The notes under the pieces were generated by a model. The model was not told where the DNA came from. It worked only from the letters and a program-made list of their open reading frames with translations, and did not search any database. A stretch of DNA of 64,000 nt from Atrina japonica (lineage: Eukaryota; Mollusca; Bivalvia; Pterioida; Pinnidae), in assembly GCA_030159075.1 (NCBI GenBank), contig BROG01000550.1, positions 358,501 through 422,500 of the forward strand, given 5' to 3'. The translations under genes were made by a program, and so were the position numbers. Positions 46,145-57,945 of the stretch are shown here, in pieces (the stretch's first letter is position 1; each line of letters begins with the position of its first letter).

Positions 46145-48140
46145 ACCAGGTATAAAGAAACAATACCATCTATGGCTTTCAAAGTTACTTATATAAACCA
46201 TCTAAAACCCTGTAACTTTCCAAGTAACTTATAAAACACTCCGACTTTCCGAGTTACTTATATAACCATATAAAACCCTACAACTTTATGAGTTCCTTAT
46301 ATAAACCATCTGAAACCCTACAACTTTCTGAGTTACTTATAAAATCCTACAACTTTCTGAGTTACTTATATAAACCATCTAAAACCCCACAATTTTCCAA
46401 GTTACTTAAATAAACCATCTAAAACCCAACTTTCCAAGTTACTTATATAAACCATCTAAAACCCTACAACTTTCTAAGTTACTTATATAAACCATATAAA
46501 ACCCTATAACTTTCTGAGTTACTTATATAAACCATCTAAAACCCTACAACTTTCTGAGTTACTTATATAAACCGTATAAAACCCTACAACTTTCTGAGTT
46601 ACTTATATAAACCGTATAAAACCCTACAACTTTCTGAGTTACTTATATAAACCGTATAAAACCCTACAACTTTCTGAGTTACTTATATAAACCGTATAAA
46701 ACCCTACAACTTTCTGAGTTACTTATATAAACCGTATAAAACCCTACAACTTTCTGAGTTACTTATATAAACCATCTAAAACCCTACAACTTTCTGAGTT
46801 ACTTATATAAACTGTATAAAACCCTACAACTTTTTGAGTTACTTAAATAAACTGTATAAAACCCTACAACTTTCTGAGTTACTTATATAAACCGTATAAA
46901 ACCCTACAACTTTCTGAGTTACTTATATAAACCATCTAAAACCCTACAACTTTCTGAGTTACTTAAATAAACTGTATAAAACCCTACAACTTTTTGAGTT
47001 ACTTATATAAACTGTATAAAACCCTACAACTTTCTGAGTTACTTATATAAACCATCTAAAACCCTACAACTTTCTGAGTTACTTATATAAACCGTATAAA
47101 ACCCTACAACTTTCTGAGTTACTTATATAAACTGTATAAAACCCTACAACTTTCTGAGTTACTTATATAAACCATCTAAAACCCTACAACTTTCTGAGTT
47201 ACTTATATAAACCGTATAAAACCCTACAACTTTCTGAGTTACTTATATAAACCGTATAAAACCCTACAACTTTCTGAGTTACTTATATAAACCATCTAAA
47301 ACCCTACAACTTTCTGAGTTACTTAAATAAACTGTATAAAACCCTATGACTTTTTGAGTTACTTATATAAACTGTATAAAACCCTACAACTTTTTGAGTT
47401 ACTTAAATAAACTGTATAAAACCCTACAACTTTTTGAGTTACTTATATAAACTGTATAAAACCCTATGACTTTTTGAGTTACTTATATAAACTGTATAAA
47501 ACCCTACAACTTTTTGAGTTACTTATATAAACTGTATAAAACCCTACAACTTTCTGAGTTACTTATATAAACTGTATAAAACCCTACAACTTTCTGAGTT
47601 ACTTATATAAACTGTATAAAACCCTACAACTTTCTGAGTTACTTAAATAAACTGTATAAAACCCTACAACTTTTTGAGTTACTTATATAAACTGTATAAA
47701 ACCCTACAACTTTTTGAGTTACTTAAATAAACTGTATAAAACCCTACAACTTTTTGAGTTACTTATATAAACTGTATAAAACCCTATGACTTTCTGAGTT
47801 ACTTATATAAACTGTATAAAACCCTACAACTTTTTGAGTTACTTATATAAACTGTATAAAACCCTACAACTTTCTGAGTTACTTATATAAACTGTATAAA
47901 ACCCTACAACTTTCTGAGTACTTAAATAAACCATATATAAACTGTATAAAACCCTACAACTTTCTGAGTTACTTATATAAACCATATAAAACCCTACAAC
48001 TTTTTGAGTTACTTATATAAATCATATAAAACCCTATGACTTTCTGAGTTACTTATGTAAACAATATAAAACCTTATGACTTTCCAAGTGACTTATAAAA
48101 TAATCCTATGATTTTCCAAGTCACTTAGGAAATCCTGCAA
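46145..48140. repeat. Minisatellite, 40-bp unit, ~48 copies, with higher-order structure
   Basis: The unit is ACTTATATAAACCGTATAAA, then ACCCTACAACTTTCTGAGTT. Common variants are ACCATCTAAA, ACTGTATAAA, ACTTAAATAA, TTTTTGAGTT and CCCTATGAC. The phase is exactly 40 from about 46,441 to 47,880. Edge units (46,145-46,440 and 47,900-48,140) are diverged with indels. Variant positions show two nested periods (120 and 320 bp; see findings). A TATATAA motif occurs in most units, but promoter activity is not implied. Confidence 0.97.
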
Positions 48141-48814
48141 ATTTCCTAGTTAAACCTTATAAAACATGCAGATTAATGTCAGATTGATTATTTACATTTA
48201 CTTTTTGCTACCGTATGTTGTTTTAAGTTGATGAATTTCTATTCAACTAATAAAGGAATGACTTGCTACCAAAAATATTACCGAATGTGAAACTAAACAT
48301 TTTTACTTAACAGCAATTTGTGGAAGAACTTCTTAGACAGCTATTGCCTGGATTTAGCGGAAGTACTTTGACAAAACAGAAGGCCTTTAACTGAAAACTT
48401 GAGATGTAATTTTCTCTGCCAGGCAATGATATGTAATTTTGAACAAATTATTACATGAAAATTGTCAGTAATTCAATCTATTGGGTATCCTTGTTTTTGT
48501 CTTTATACTAAGTGTTCCATGATTACAACTTGTTATTTCAATAATGAGAATCTCGAGTTGTCTTTGTAATTCACATTCCATGAACTCTTGTCTTAGATGA
48601 AACTAGGGACATCCTTTGTAGATTATATGTTTCCATATTTAACTTGTCAAATTCTAATACAATCTAACCTTGCAATATGTTTTCTTGGAAATTTTTGCCC
48701 TGAGATTGTAGGTCAAATTTAAAAAGAAAGTGAAATTCTCCAGTATATATTGAAGTACATGTACAGAGATACATAGTCATTGGCCAGGTAATACTATAAT
48801 GATTCTGGGCAAAA
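48141..48814. other. Non-coding stretch
   Basis: No supported feature. Confidence 0.45.
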
Positions 48815-48905
48815 TTAACTCATTCACCCCTAAAGACACATTTGGACTGGTTTAAGTCATTGATTTCCAGAAGAGTCCATTGTTTTTCAAAGGGTTGTTG
48901 AGTTA
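48815..48905. repeat. Dispersed repeat fragment shared with 18,138-18,206
   Basis: TTCACCCCTAAAGACACATT, TGGACTGGTTTAAGTCATTG, ATTTCCAGAAGAGTCCATTG. It is the inverted homologue of the copy near 18.1 kb. Confidence 0.75.
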
Positions 48906-48984
48906 AGATGGGGTGAATATGCTTTCTGTCATACAAGGGAGAAAATAACTAGGGATAGAAATATCCAAATATACAGTATTAAAG

Positions 48985-50112
48985 TACCTTGAAAAGGTAA
49001 TCATTGGCCAGGTACATAGTATTACCTTGAAAAGGTAATCATTGGCCATATACATAGTATTACCCTGAAAAGGTAATTATTGCTCTGAAAAGGTAATCAT
49101 TGGCCAGGCACACAGTATTACCTTGAAAAGGTAATCATTGGCCAGGTACACATTATTACCTTGAAAAGGTGATCATTGGCCAAGTACACAGTATTACCTT
49201 GAAAAGGTGATCATTGGCCAAGTACATAGTATTACCTTGAAAAGGTGATAATCATTGGCCAGGTACACAATATTACCTTGAAAAGATAATCATTGGCCAG
49301 GTACACAGTATTACTTTGTAAAGGTGATCATTGGTCAGGTACACAGTATTACCTTGAAAAAGTGATAACCATTGGCCAGGTACACAGTATTACCTTGAAA
49401 AGGTAATCGTTGGCCAGGTACATAGTATTTCCTTTAAAAGGTAATCATTGGACAAGTACACAGTATTACCTTAAAAAGGTGATAATCATTGGCCAGGTTC
49501 ATGGTATTACCTTGCAAAGGTGATTGTCATTGGCCAGATTCATGGTATTACCTTGAAAAGGTAATAATCATTGGCCAGGGACACAATATTACCTTGAAAA
49601 GGTGATCATTGGTCAGGTACACAGTATTACCTTGAAAAGGTGATAATCATTGGCCAGGTACATGGTATTACCTTGATAAAGGTGATAACCATTGGCCAGG
49701 TACATGGTATTACCTTGAAAAAGGTGATAGTCATTGGCCAGATTCATGGTATTACCTTGAAAAGGTAATAATCATTGGCCAGGGACACAATATTACCTTG
49801 AAAAGGTGATCATTGGTCAGGTACACAGTATTACCTTGAAAAGGTGATAATCATTGGCCAGGTACATGGTATTACCTTGATAAAGTTGATAGTCATTGGC
49901 CAGGTTCATGGTATTACCTTGAAAAGGTAATAATCATTGGCCAGGGACACAATATTACCTTGAAAAGGGGATAATCATTGACCTTGTACACAGTATTACT
50001 TTGAAAAGGTGATAGTGATTGGCCAGGTACATGGTATTACCTTGGAAAAGGTGATAATCATTGGCACAGTACATGGTATTACCTTGGGAAAGGTGATAAA
50101 CATTGGCCAAAG
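48985..50112. repeat. Minisatellite, 38-42-bp unit, ~28 copies
   Basis: The unit is ATTGGCCAGGTACACAGTAT, then TACCTTGAAAAGGTAATC. Long units carry an added GATA (GGTGATAATCATTGG). A variant set (GATTCATGG, then AGGGACACAAT, then TTGGTCAGG) recurs as a block (see findings). The array tapers into degenerate units at both ends. Confidence 0.95.
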
Positions 50113-51693
50113 AAAGAATACAGGCTTTATTTTACCTGAGGTGTGTTGATTTACAAAAACAAAAAATCCAAAAGAAACCCAAATTTTAGAAATGATGTGC
50201 ATGTCAGGTTGCAATATTTGCACAGACACAACCACAAAGTACAAAATGAAAAATAATATTTCATCATTATTTTGGAAGATCTCAGGAATCACAAATAGGA
50301 GAGAAAATTGTATCTAACTTAAAACTTTGTAGAAGAGGGGGGTTGATAGTAGTGGACCACAAAAGCAACATAAAAGTGCAAACACATGCAGAAACTACTC
50401 TAATGGCCTTCATCAATAAAGCCATGTGCTGAACTGTAGCAGTTACTTTCACGCAGATATAATATCATAAGTTGTTGATCTATTTCAAGTCTTTTTTTCA
50501 TTTTATCAGTTTTTCTCTGGTTCCTATATGTCTACATTTATATATCTATCAATTTATTCCCATGTGATCTTTCTTTTTTGATATATACTCTCTCTAGTCA
50601 CATTAGTTCTTGATGATAAATTTATCTTGAACAAGGATAACCTGTATAATTCATCCATCACCCATCAAAAGTCCCTAGGGAACCTGGAAGTCGGAATATT
50701 CAAATGTACAAATTTCAGAGAGTGAAAAATTAGAACAATAAGTACAATTTTCTATTTGATGTTTTTGTACATTCATACAACAAAACTTTTCATCATCAAA
50801 GGCTTTTGTAACCATTATGTATGTTTCCCTCTTCAAATTCCCTGGTATCACGAACATTTGAAAACCAAATTTGATTACATAACAATGTTGACATGCACAT
50901 AGACACTAAGCAAAATGTTCACTTACATTTACCTATCTTCCATTTCCTGTCATACATGAATTTCTATGAACACAGATTAAATAATGCACATATATATGTA
51001 AAGAGTAAATGATGCAGTACTGCACTTACTGCAGATGGTTGTACTAGCCCTTTAACATGAAGACATATAAGATAGCTGCAATATCAGTGTGGATGTAAAT
51101 CTGATCAGTGACATGTGTACGTTTCAAGAAGGCCCCTTTTATTAACTTACCAGCTGTTTGACGTGATAATTTTACATACCTGTTGATGAGATACATATAT
51201 TCCCAGGTAAAATGCAAAAGGTGTAAAGTTATACCTCTTGTCAAGTAGGTGATTCAATATGCTCTCCAAAATACTTGTGATAACCATTTAGCAGAATAAT
51301 ATATATCAGGATATGGACCTTGTAATCAAATCATGTGTACAAGTTTAAAGTGTGAAATACTGTCTGCATCTGTGTTATAAACAACAGTGAGATAAAAGAA
51401 GTCAGCCAAAATGATTGGCTGCGACAGTTATTTGTTTGGGTAACTATTAATACGAAAAATCTGCTGAGTGATTTGTCTTCTTCAGATAGGTGCTTAAAGT
51501 TGTTTTATACTATGACCCATTTTTTCCCCAAATTACCTGGTACTCAAAATTATTTCATGTATCATGTCTTATTCCATTTTTATTATATTTGATACTTAAA
51601 ATAAATCCTTTTTATTTTGAGAATGTTTTGGTTGGGATGCCATAAGGAACTCTTTCCTAGTTTGTTCCTACTATATGTGCATTGTCTGCCTTC

Positions 51694-51696
<3 letters not shown>
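50113..51696. other. Non-coding stretch
   Basis: No gene, array or mobile element supported. Short minus-strand frames (49,996-50,292; 50,675-50,857; 51,044-51,244) have no domain; the first starts in the array. Confidence 0.45.

Positions 51697-51790
<94 letters not shown>
51697..51790. repeat. (AT)n microsatellite, ~94 bp
   Basis: Pure alternating AT for about 47 repeats. It gives Tyr-Ile artefact frames on both strands and could extrude as a cruciform. Confidence 0.98.
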
Positions 51791-51792
<2 letters not shown>

Positions 51793-52384
51793 TGCAACAG
51801 TATGATCACACACAACATTTTACCTCAGGAGTTTCTGATATTTCTAAGCTGAAGGATTATCAACATTCCTCATGAGTTGACTTCTATGTCAATGTTGTCA
51901 TTTGTAGGTCACTTGAGTCACCAAGATAACATGATTAGATCTGCTCCAGTCTGTCCTCATAGTATGTGGAATCCATGATGTATTGACAATTTAAATTTCT
52001 TTTTGAAAGCATCATGAGCCATTTTACTGAAATTTAGCACTGCACTGGGCATCTTGTTTATTGAATTACAAGGACCAAATTTTCTGAAGGAAGATGGTAT
52101 TAAATTTATGAAAATATGATGGACATATATAAACTTGCAGAAACTCTTTTATACTAATTAGATTGACTAATATCAGTCTTCTGTGGTAAAGATGGGGCTA
52201 CAATTGGGGTACACAAAATTTACATTGGAATTTCTTAGGAAACCAACTTGAAAAATAAATGATAAATTATCCCATGATATTTTTCATTTTTGTCCCCTGC
52301 TAGTGAAAATTATTTCTCAAATATTTGTTTGGTTATAAATTTCAAAATATTGAAGATTGACAACAATTTTGCCACAGAGCTCAA
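51791..52384. other. Non-coding stretch
   Basis: No supported feature. Confidence 0.45.
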
Positions 52385-52615
52385 CAATCAGGTTTGTCCG
52401 GTTGTCCAGGACAAGTCCATTTTGGAGTTGGACAAGTAAATGTTACTTCTAACTTGTCCTACTGGACAAGTGAAATTGTTGTTCTTGTTTAAACACAAAG
52501 TAATATTTTTAAATGTTAAACTTGATTTTGGACGAGTCATTTTTGCATTCAGATAAGTAGATTTCAAAACTACTTGCTCTGTAGGACAAGCGGAAATTTT
52601 CTTTATTGTTGACAC
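52385..52615. repeat. Dimeric repeat built on GGACAAGT palindromes
   Basis: Two diverged ~115-bp units: the first has ACTTGTCCTACTGGACAAGT plus GAAATTGTTG, the second ACTTGCTCTGTAGGACAAGC plus GGAAATTTTC. Further GGACAAGT copies lie at 52,408 and 52,430. The minus-strand frame of 75 codons repeats a CP.EQV…YL…K motif simply because the DNA is dimeric. A similar palindrome occurs near 13,167. Confidence 0.6.
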
Positions 52616-53139
52616 CTGTATTAAAACCTTGTTGATTCTATATTTGTGAGTGATTTACCACATAAGTTGGCCTGACTTATGTCAATCCAAATGCACATTT
52701 GTTAATGTTACCTTCACAATTAATTACCTAAAATGTAATACACACTATGTACATATACCCACATTTCTAATGTATCTGTCCAATTATGTATTTACAAGGC
52801 CAGTTCTGAATAGTGTTTTAAAAATAAGTTCTCAGCATTATTTATGAACTATTACTAATGCTCTAATATTGATAATGTGATAATTAAAGGGATAAATATT
52901 ACAGAAAATTACAGGTACCTTCAAAGTAAAAAAAATAATGCTAATTTAGATTGTTACTGTTTGAGGAATCCTTGACTTTCAGTATTGATATAATTCATAT
53001 CAATACCCAACAAAGTATCTCCTACTTTTTTTTTAATTTCTATTTTCAAAGATATTTCATTTTTTTTTATTAAGACCTTGATAAGTTGTGGTGTTTTCAT
53101 AAGACCGTGATCAGTTTGAGAGTTTTTAATATTTTAATA
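52616..53139. other. Non-coding stretch
   Basis: No supported feature. Confidence 0.45.
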
Positions 53140-53260
53140 AATGTTTTACGCCATACCCAACATTTTTTCACTTATATGGTGGTGTGAGTTTGTTAAACTT
53201 CAGTTGAGCCTCCTGGCATTTGTAGCTTTTTGAACCCAGTGCGAGCCTATATCGGTGACT
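53140..53260 (-). mobile_element. SINE-A-like 3' fragment
   Basis: On the minus strand CACCATATAAGTGAAAAAAT, then GTTGGGTATGGCGTAAAACA, matches the SINE-A 3' end. The upstream part (GGTTCAAAAAG-like) is too diverged to confirm the head. It could be another element sharing the same 3' tail. Confidence 0.5.
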
Positions 53261-53793
53261 TGTATGACAACGGTGGGAGCACAAAATCGTCCATTTTCCT
53301 GATGGGTGAAATGCTTTCCACCATGTTGTTTGTTTACCGGTAAACTGGAAATAGAGTATACAGAATCTAAAACTGGAAACGGATAAATCTGGAAAATACC
53401 GTAGGTGTATCATGGCATAAAATTAACGTACCGTGTATCTTACCAAAGGTAAAATACCGCAATATATTGTAGTTTGGTATATCGTTGCACTACTAGCCCT
53501 GAAGATCCCTCACTTACCATGATTGGTTCGGCTGTTTCACTTTTCACATCTTAATACTTATTTTCTTACATACGACTTACTGCTATGGACAAAATTTTAT
53601 CTATGTAAATGCATTACTTCATGTGTACTCCTGTGTTAGCTGTAGAGCATGGCAGATACCAGGGGATCAGGTTGTCCAGCATGTATCCATCTTTCTGTCT
53701 TAGCTTTGTACAAAATGTGGGTGATAGTATTACTTACAGGAAACATTTAAAAAGCCAGCTATAACAGAAAGATACATATTGATTGAATGTCAT
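53261..53793. other. Non-coding stretch with a repeat-like patch
   Basis: 53,425-53,500 (ACGTACCGTGTATC, AAATACCGCAATATATTG, GGTATATCGTTGCACTAC) looks like part of a dispersed repeat, but there is no second copy in the window to confirm it. Confidence 0.35.
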
Positions 53794-54095
53794 TGCTTGT
53801 GGTGGTCTAGTTGTAGAATGTTAATTCACATGTGGAAGATCCAAGGTCATACCAAAGACTAAAAAATAGCAGTAAATAGTCTTTCACCAAATTCTTGGCA
53901 TATGAAATGAAAGTCATGGATCTCTCTCATGAGACTAAAAACCGAGGTCCTGTGTCACTGCATGCAGATGTGGCATGTAGAAGAACCCTCACTATATTGG
54001 TGTCCAGTCCATAGCACAGGCCAAAATTTGTGACACTTCACCTAAAGCTTGTGACATCTCCATGTAAGTGAAAAAATCTTGGCAGGTTGTAAAAT
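53794..54095 (+). mobile_element. SINE-B copy, nearly full length, diverged head
   Basis: The head TGGTGGTCTAGTTGTAGAAT (box A-like) and AAGGTCATACCAA (degraded box B) are followed by TCATGAGACTAAAAACCGAG, GTCCTGTGTCACTGCATGC, AGAACCCTCACTATATTGG, CACAGGCCAAAATTTGTGAC and GTGACATCTCCATGTAAGTG. Each block matches the minus-strand copies at 5,452 and 11,069. It serves as the unexpanded comparison for the 39,885 copy. Confidence 0.8.
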
Positions 54096-54199
54096 AACAG
54101 ATAAAATTGAATGTCAAGGTTTGTCTGTAAGGTCAAGGTAATTGATATCAATACATGTGTTTTGTTAGTGGCAACTTTTAACAATTCACTCAAAAATCA
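54096..54199. other. Short non-coding gap
   Basis: Contains GTCAAGGT-type motifs only (54,114; 54,132). Confidence 0.4.
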
Positions 54200-54440
54200 C
54201 TCATTGTAAGTGTCTCGAGGTAAAATCCTCGGGAGACTCTCAGATGGACAATCAGACTTTTACCACTTGGGTAGAGATGTCCTTATCCATGCGACACACG
54301 CATGTAAGATTCTATTACTCTCAACCCTCACAGTAAGAAATTGGAAGTAAAATAAGTGGGAAACCCTCAGAATGGAGAGCCAGACTCTTACCACCCCAGT
54401 TAAAGTTTCCTTGTCCATTCATTGCACCCGTATAAGATTC
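54200..54440. repeat. Tandem duplication, ~122-bp unit, 2 copies
   Basis: The first unit has GAGGTAAAATCCTCGGGAG, CAATCAGACTTTTACCAC, GATGTCCTTATCCATG, TGTAAGATTCTATTA. The second has GAAGTAAAATAAGTGGGAA, GAGCCAGACTCTTACCAC, AGTTTCCTTGTCCATT, TATAAGATTCAATTA. A third partial GACTCTTACC lies near 54,603. The copies are well diverged. Confidence 0.7.
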
Positions 54441-55469
54441 AATTAGTTTAACTAGTACATGTATGTATATAATATTAGCCAGGACATTTTTGTCTTACTA
54501 GCATGTATAGAATATAATCATGGATATTTTTTATTCCTATATTTAACTACAGTAGATCCCTAATTGAATTACAAGTTACCCTTTAAAAAACTGATAGCGA
54601 CGACTCTTACCTAGCCAGATGTTCCACCTGAGGTATAAATTTAACACATGGTTAATTACATTTCCCATCTAATTCATAAAGAATACAAAAATAATATTAT
54701 TTTATTTTAATTATAATACCTAGTGATTAAGTAATTAATGTCCTTATTAAAATTCCTTCCAGTTATTTTATTCCTGTGGATTTATTTGCCACACAAACTC
54801 CTAGGTGTCCATTATAACCCAGTAACCTGGTGTGTACAAGTATGCACTAGATTATAAACTGTTCCTGAGTCTATATGCATTTGCTGGTTTGCCTGTCATA
54901 TGTGACACATATTTTGGTTTAGGAGTCGTAACAGTGGGTTGTTTAATTAATCTAGTTGTTCCTTGTGTCTAGGCTTTAATTTTTATGTAAGATACAATAA
55001 ATGAAAAAAGATCCCACAATCTGGATAGTGGAATCATTTATCCCAATTTTTTTAACTGTAAATTAGATGAGAATTTGATGATTTATCAGGAAATCTGCAC
55101 TGGAACTGTGAAAAAAACTGAAATAAATTTTATATAAGTCAGTAAACATTAAAGACTGTTTTTAAGCTTGCATTTTCATCACCATTTTAACTAGATGCCT
55201 CCAGCATTTTTGTGTGTGTATTGGATTTGCTTTACATATGGCATTCCTTTGTACTATGTTCATTGTATATATCCTGTTTCTGAGGTGTTGTAAGACTTAT
55301 AATGCATCAGGTGGGTGTGTCTAGAACAAATGTTTGTACAGATGAAGACAAAACTAAAATTACAGATAGCTAATTGTTATCTTCTTCATTAGCAAGGAAA
55401 ACTGATATTGTTGACATTACCAAATATAATTTATCTCAGTTTTCATCCATTTTGTGCCTAATGTATCTA
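54441..55469. other. Non-coding stretch
   Basis: No gene or mobile element supported. Confidence 0.45.
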
Positions 55470-55768
55470 ATGCCTAGTTCACATCAGCCTGGAGATTTGT
55501 ATGATAGTACAATTTGGCAGTCCTAGGGTGTCTAAGACCATTTGCATGTGTCTTGAGACAGCCATGCAAACTGCATAAATCGCCCAAAAATCAAAAAGAA
55601 AATTTGCATGGCAAAACTATAGTTCGCAACGTTGCGACAGCCCTGCAGCTTTGCAAATTTAAACAGAGGTCTTCAGGCTGTCATAGGGAACCAATTATTT
55701 TCCTTAAAAAAATGGTCATAGACAGGTGTACGGCTACCACAAGGCTGATGTGAACTAAGCTTTAGGCA
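55470..55768. mobile_element. MITE, ~299 bp, TAGTTCACATCAGCCT ends
   Basis: The left end ATGCCTAGTTCACATCAGCC is mirrored by the right end read inward, ATGCCTAAAGCTTAGTTCAC, then ATCAGCCTTG. An internal 10-bp inverted repeat (GCCATGCAAA / TTTGCATGGC, 55,559-55,607) adds secondary structure. It is G+C-richer than its surroundings. The 79-codon frame inside is an artefact. Confidence 0.8.
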
Positions 55769-56214
55769 TAATGTAAAATTGTAATTTGCAGATATTGTTT
55801 TTAGAATTACAAAATAATAGATCCAGTATTGCATGAAGATTAATTTTTGTGGTTTTATGAAAGATTTCATTGACAATTTTGAAATATAATTGAAAGTTAC
55901 CACAGACTTTTGCCGGTAGGACCTACTTTATTGCACATTACTCTCAACGTAAGAAAAAATCCTATTATAACCACTCAAAGAGATCTTGTAGCAGAACATT
56001 CAGATTACAGCAGAATGTCCAGAGTTTTATTTCCAGTTTATTGTCATGCTGGAGCCTTCACAAATGGTACTGATGACTGTTTCTTTGCCAAGGATGGTTT
56101 GATCGCAGGATCTATTTTTAGAAAATCTGTAAACAGGTTAGCTTGGCAGCACTGTAATCTACATGATTTTGACACCTAATCAAACTATCATATATTGGTA
56201 AATGAATATACATG
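55769..56214. other. Non-coding stretch
   Basis: An 89-codon plus-strand frame (55,910-56,179) is of moderate complexity but has no recognisable domain, no clear splice sites and no homologue that I recognise. I do not call it a gene. Confidence 0.4.
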
Positions 56215-56352
56215 TGATGCTATACACTGCATTATAATGGACACCAATTTTCTGGTGATTTTTGTAAACTTGGAACCAAAGGCCAGCTGTCTTATGTAGC
56301 CACTTTTTCAATATCCCTTGAGTGGCTGCTAAAAACAGGTTTGACTGTACAG
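56215..56352 (+). mobile_element. MITE-P-like fragment with right end
   Basis: Contains CCAGCTGTCTTATGTAGCCA, then the right end GAGTGGCTGCTAAAAACAGG, TTTGACTGTA. Read inward the end is TACAGTCAAACCTGTTTTTA, a pogo-type MITE end. The left end TACACTGCATTATAATGG is only weakly matching. Confidence 0.5.
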
Positions 56353-57536
56353 GAATAAAAAAAAAAACCTGTATGTTTACAGTGTATACATGTGAATTTC
56401 TTACATAAGTAGCTGATATATTTTGAATTACAAGTAGGCTCTGGAATTTTGTAACAATACTAAGCAAATCATGAAGTAGTAGGTTTTTGTAATGACTGGG
56501 AAAATAAAAACAATGTAGTTATGCTGTTTGTTTTTTCTGTTCTTGCTTTGCTAAAAAAATAACAATGTTGAGCTGTTTTTGCAATGATGTGTAAGCCTTG
56601 CAACACAACATCGGTGTAAAGAAAACGGCAAATAGCTTTAGATATTATGATGGAGATTATAACCATATTTATTATAATCCAGCCAAGAGCAACGTTTTTC
56701 CCATAGTTCACCATCAGAACATTAAACTTCTTGAAATAACTTGATTTTGTAAAAACAATTATGTTTATTCCGTGGCGATAATGCTACCAATATTGTAGAT
56801 CTTGCAAAAGTCTTAAGTTTCATGTATGTCTGTATACAAATGTATAATTTAATAACATTGGCTCCAAGGTGACCAGACTCTCATTCTTGAATGCAAAACT
56901 TTCTTGAATCGAGGATTTGGTTGATTTAAGAATTTAAATAGATATAAAGAAATGATGGGGCTAAAAACTGTTGGAAGTGATCTGAAAGAGTTTAGTGCAG
57001 GAAAAACATATTAAGTTGTCTAGGGAAGGGACTAACTAAGAGCATATTATTTGGTGTTGTAATCTCTTTTAAATTAATCATACCATAAAAACTCATTCAA
57101 TTCAATTACAGAGTGTTTATGAAATAAAACAGAATTCTAGATAGTTAGACAGTGATAAAGTGTGGTTAATTTTGTTTCTGTGATGTAAACAATAATGACA
57201 GACGTGTCAAGCCCACTAACTTTACTAATTTACTTAGAATATCTTAATATAAAGAAGCCATAGAGAATTATAAATCGTTATCAATAGTTTTTAGTGTTTG
57301 CAGTTCATTATAGAAATATTGCCAGTTTTGTTTACCAGAAAATGCAAGTGCATGCACATAAACAACAACATTTTATTATGATTCAGGTCCTTATGACAAA
57401 CAATCTATCTTTCATATAGAAATTTCCATAGTGTTTGTTTCTTATCACAGACGCAACCACCAACTCTGTGTATAAAACTGTTGGTATCTATGACCACATT
57501 TCAAATCTTCCTTTAGATTTTCTCTCCTCTTGGATA
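56353..57536. other. Non-coding stretch
   Basis: No supported feature. Confidence 0.45.
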
Positions 57537-57945
57537 TACAGTGAAACCTGTCTTCAGAGACCACCTGTCCGGTTAGCTCAGTGATTAGCGCACTTGCTTC
57601 TCACCAATGCAACCCGAGTTCCATCCTCAGATTGGACAGGGCAGTATGTGAGATGGCTGTCAACAGGTCGGATACGTGGGTATTCTCCGGGTACTCCAGA
57701 TTCCTCCCACACAAGCACCAACATCAGAGCCAATGAGAGACATTTATATAAGTTGTTTAAACTTGTTTGTTTATAGTTATAAAATAAATAAGTTTAAACT
57801 AGACCACCTGTCTTGTGAGACCACATTCTGACAACCACTCAGTTATATAATCTTTTAATAAATCTTCTTTTGAAGGACTACCTGTCATAAGAGACCACAT
57901 TTGGTTGAAAAATAGGATATTCTCTCAAGATGGGTTTTACTTTAT
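57537..57945 (+). mobile_element. MITE-P copy split by a SINE-C
   Basis: The left end TACAGTGAAACCTGTCTTCA, then GAGACCACCTGTC, continues after the SINE as AGACCACCTGTCTTGTGAGA, then CCACATTCTGACAACC, AATAAATCTTCTTTTGAAGG, AGAGACCACATTTGG and the right end TCTCTCAAGATGGGTTTTAC. Removing the SINE and one target-site copy restores the block order of the reference MITE-P. Confidence 0.85.
57569..57800 (+). mobile_element. SINE-C, full length, 12-bp target-site duplication
   Basis: A tRNA-derived head CCGGTTAGCTCAGTGATTAG, then CGCACTTGCTTCTCACC (box A region and anticodon-arm-like part), then CCGAGTTCCATCC (box B region). The body has GATTGGACAGGGCAGTATGT, GGATACGTGGGTATTCTCCG, TCCTCCCACACAAGCACC, AACATCAGAGCCAATGAGAG. 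The 3' end is AT-rich (TTGTTTGTTTATAG, AATAAATAAGTTTAAACT). AGACCACCTGTC flanks it at 57,558-57,569 and 57,801-57,812. A spurious 60-codon frame lies inside. Low divergence at the head suggests that it is younger than the 37-kb copy. Confidence 0.88.

Noticed and set aside
46145..48140. Array of promoters because of TATATAA in most units
   Set aside because: The motif is part of an AT-rich repeat unit; nothing indicates transcription.
51697..51813. Tyr-Ile repeat frames
   Set aside because: Translation of the (AT)n tract.
55910..56179. 89-codon frame as a possible exon
   Set aside because: No domain, no good splice sites and no support from neighbouring frames.
57569..57640. tRNA gene on the plus strand
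   Set aside because: The tRNA-like head is followed by a SINE-C body, with target-site duplications around the whole element.
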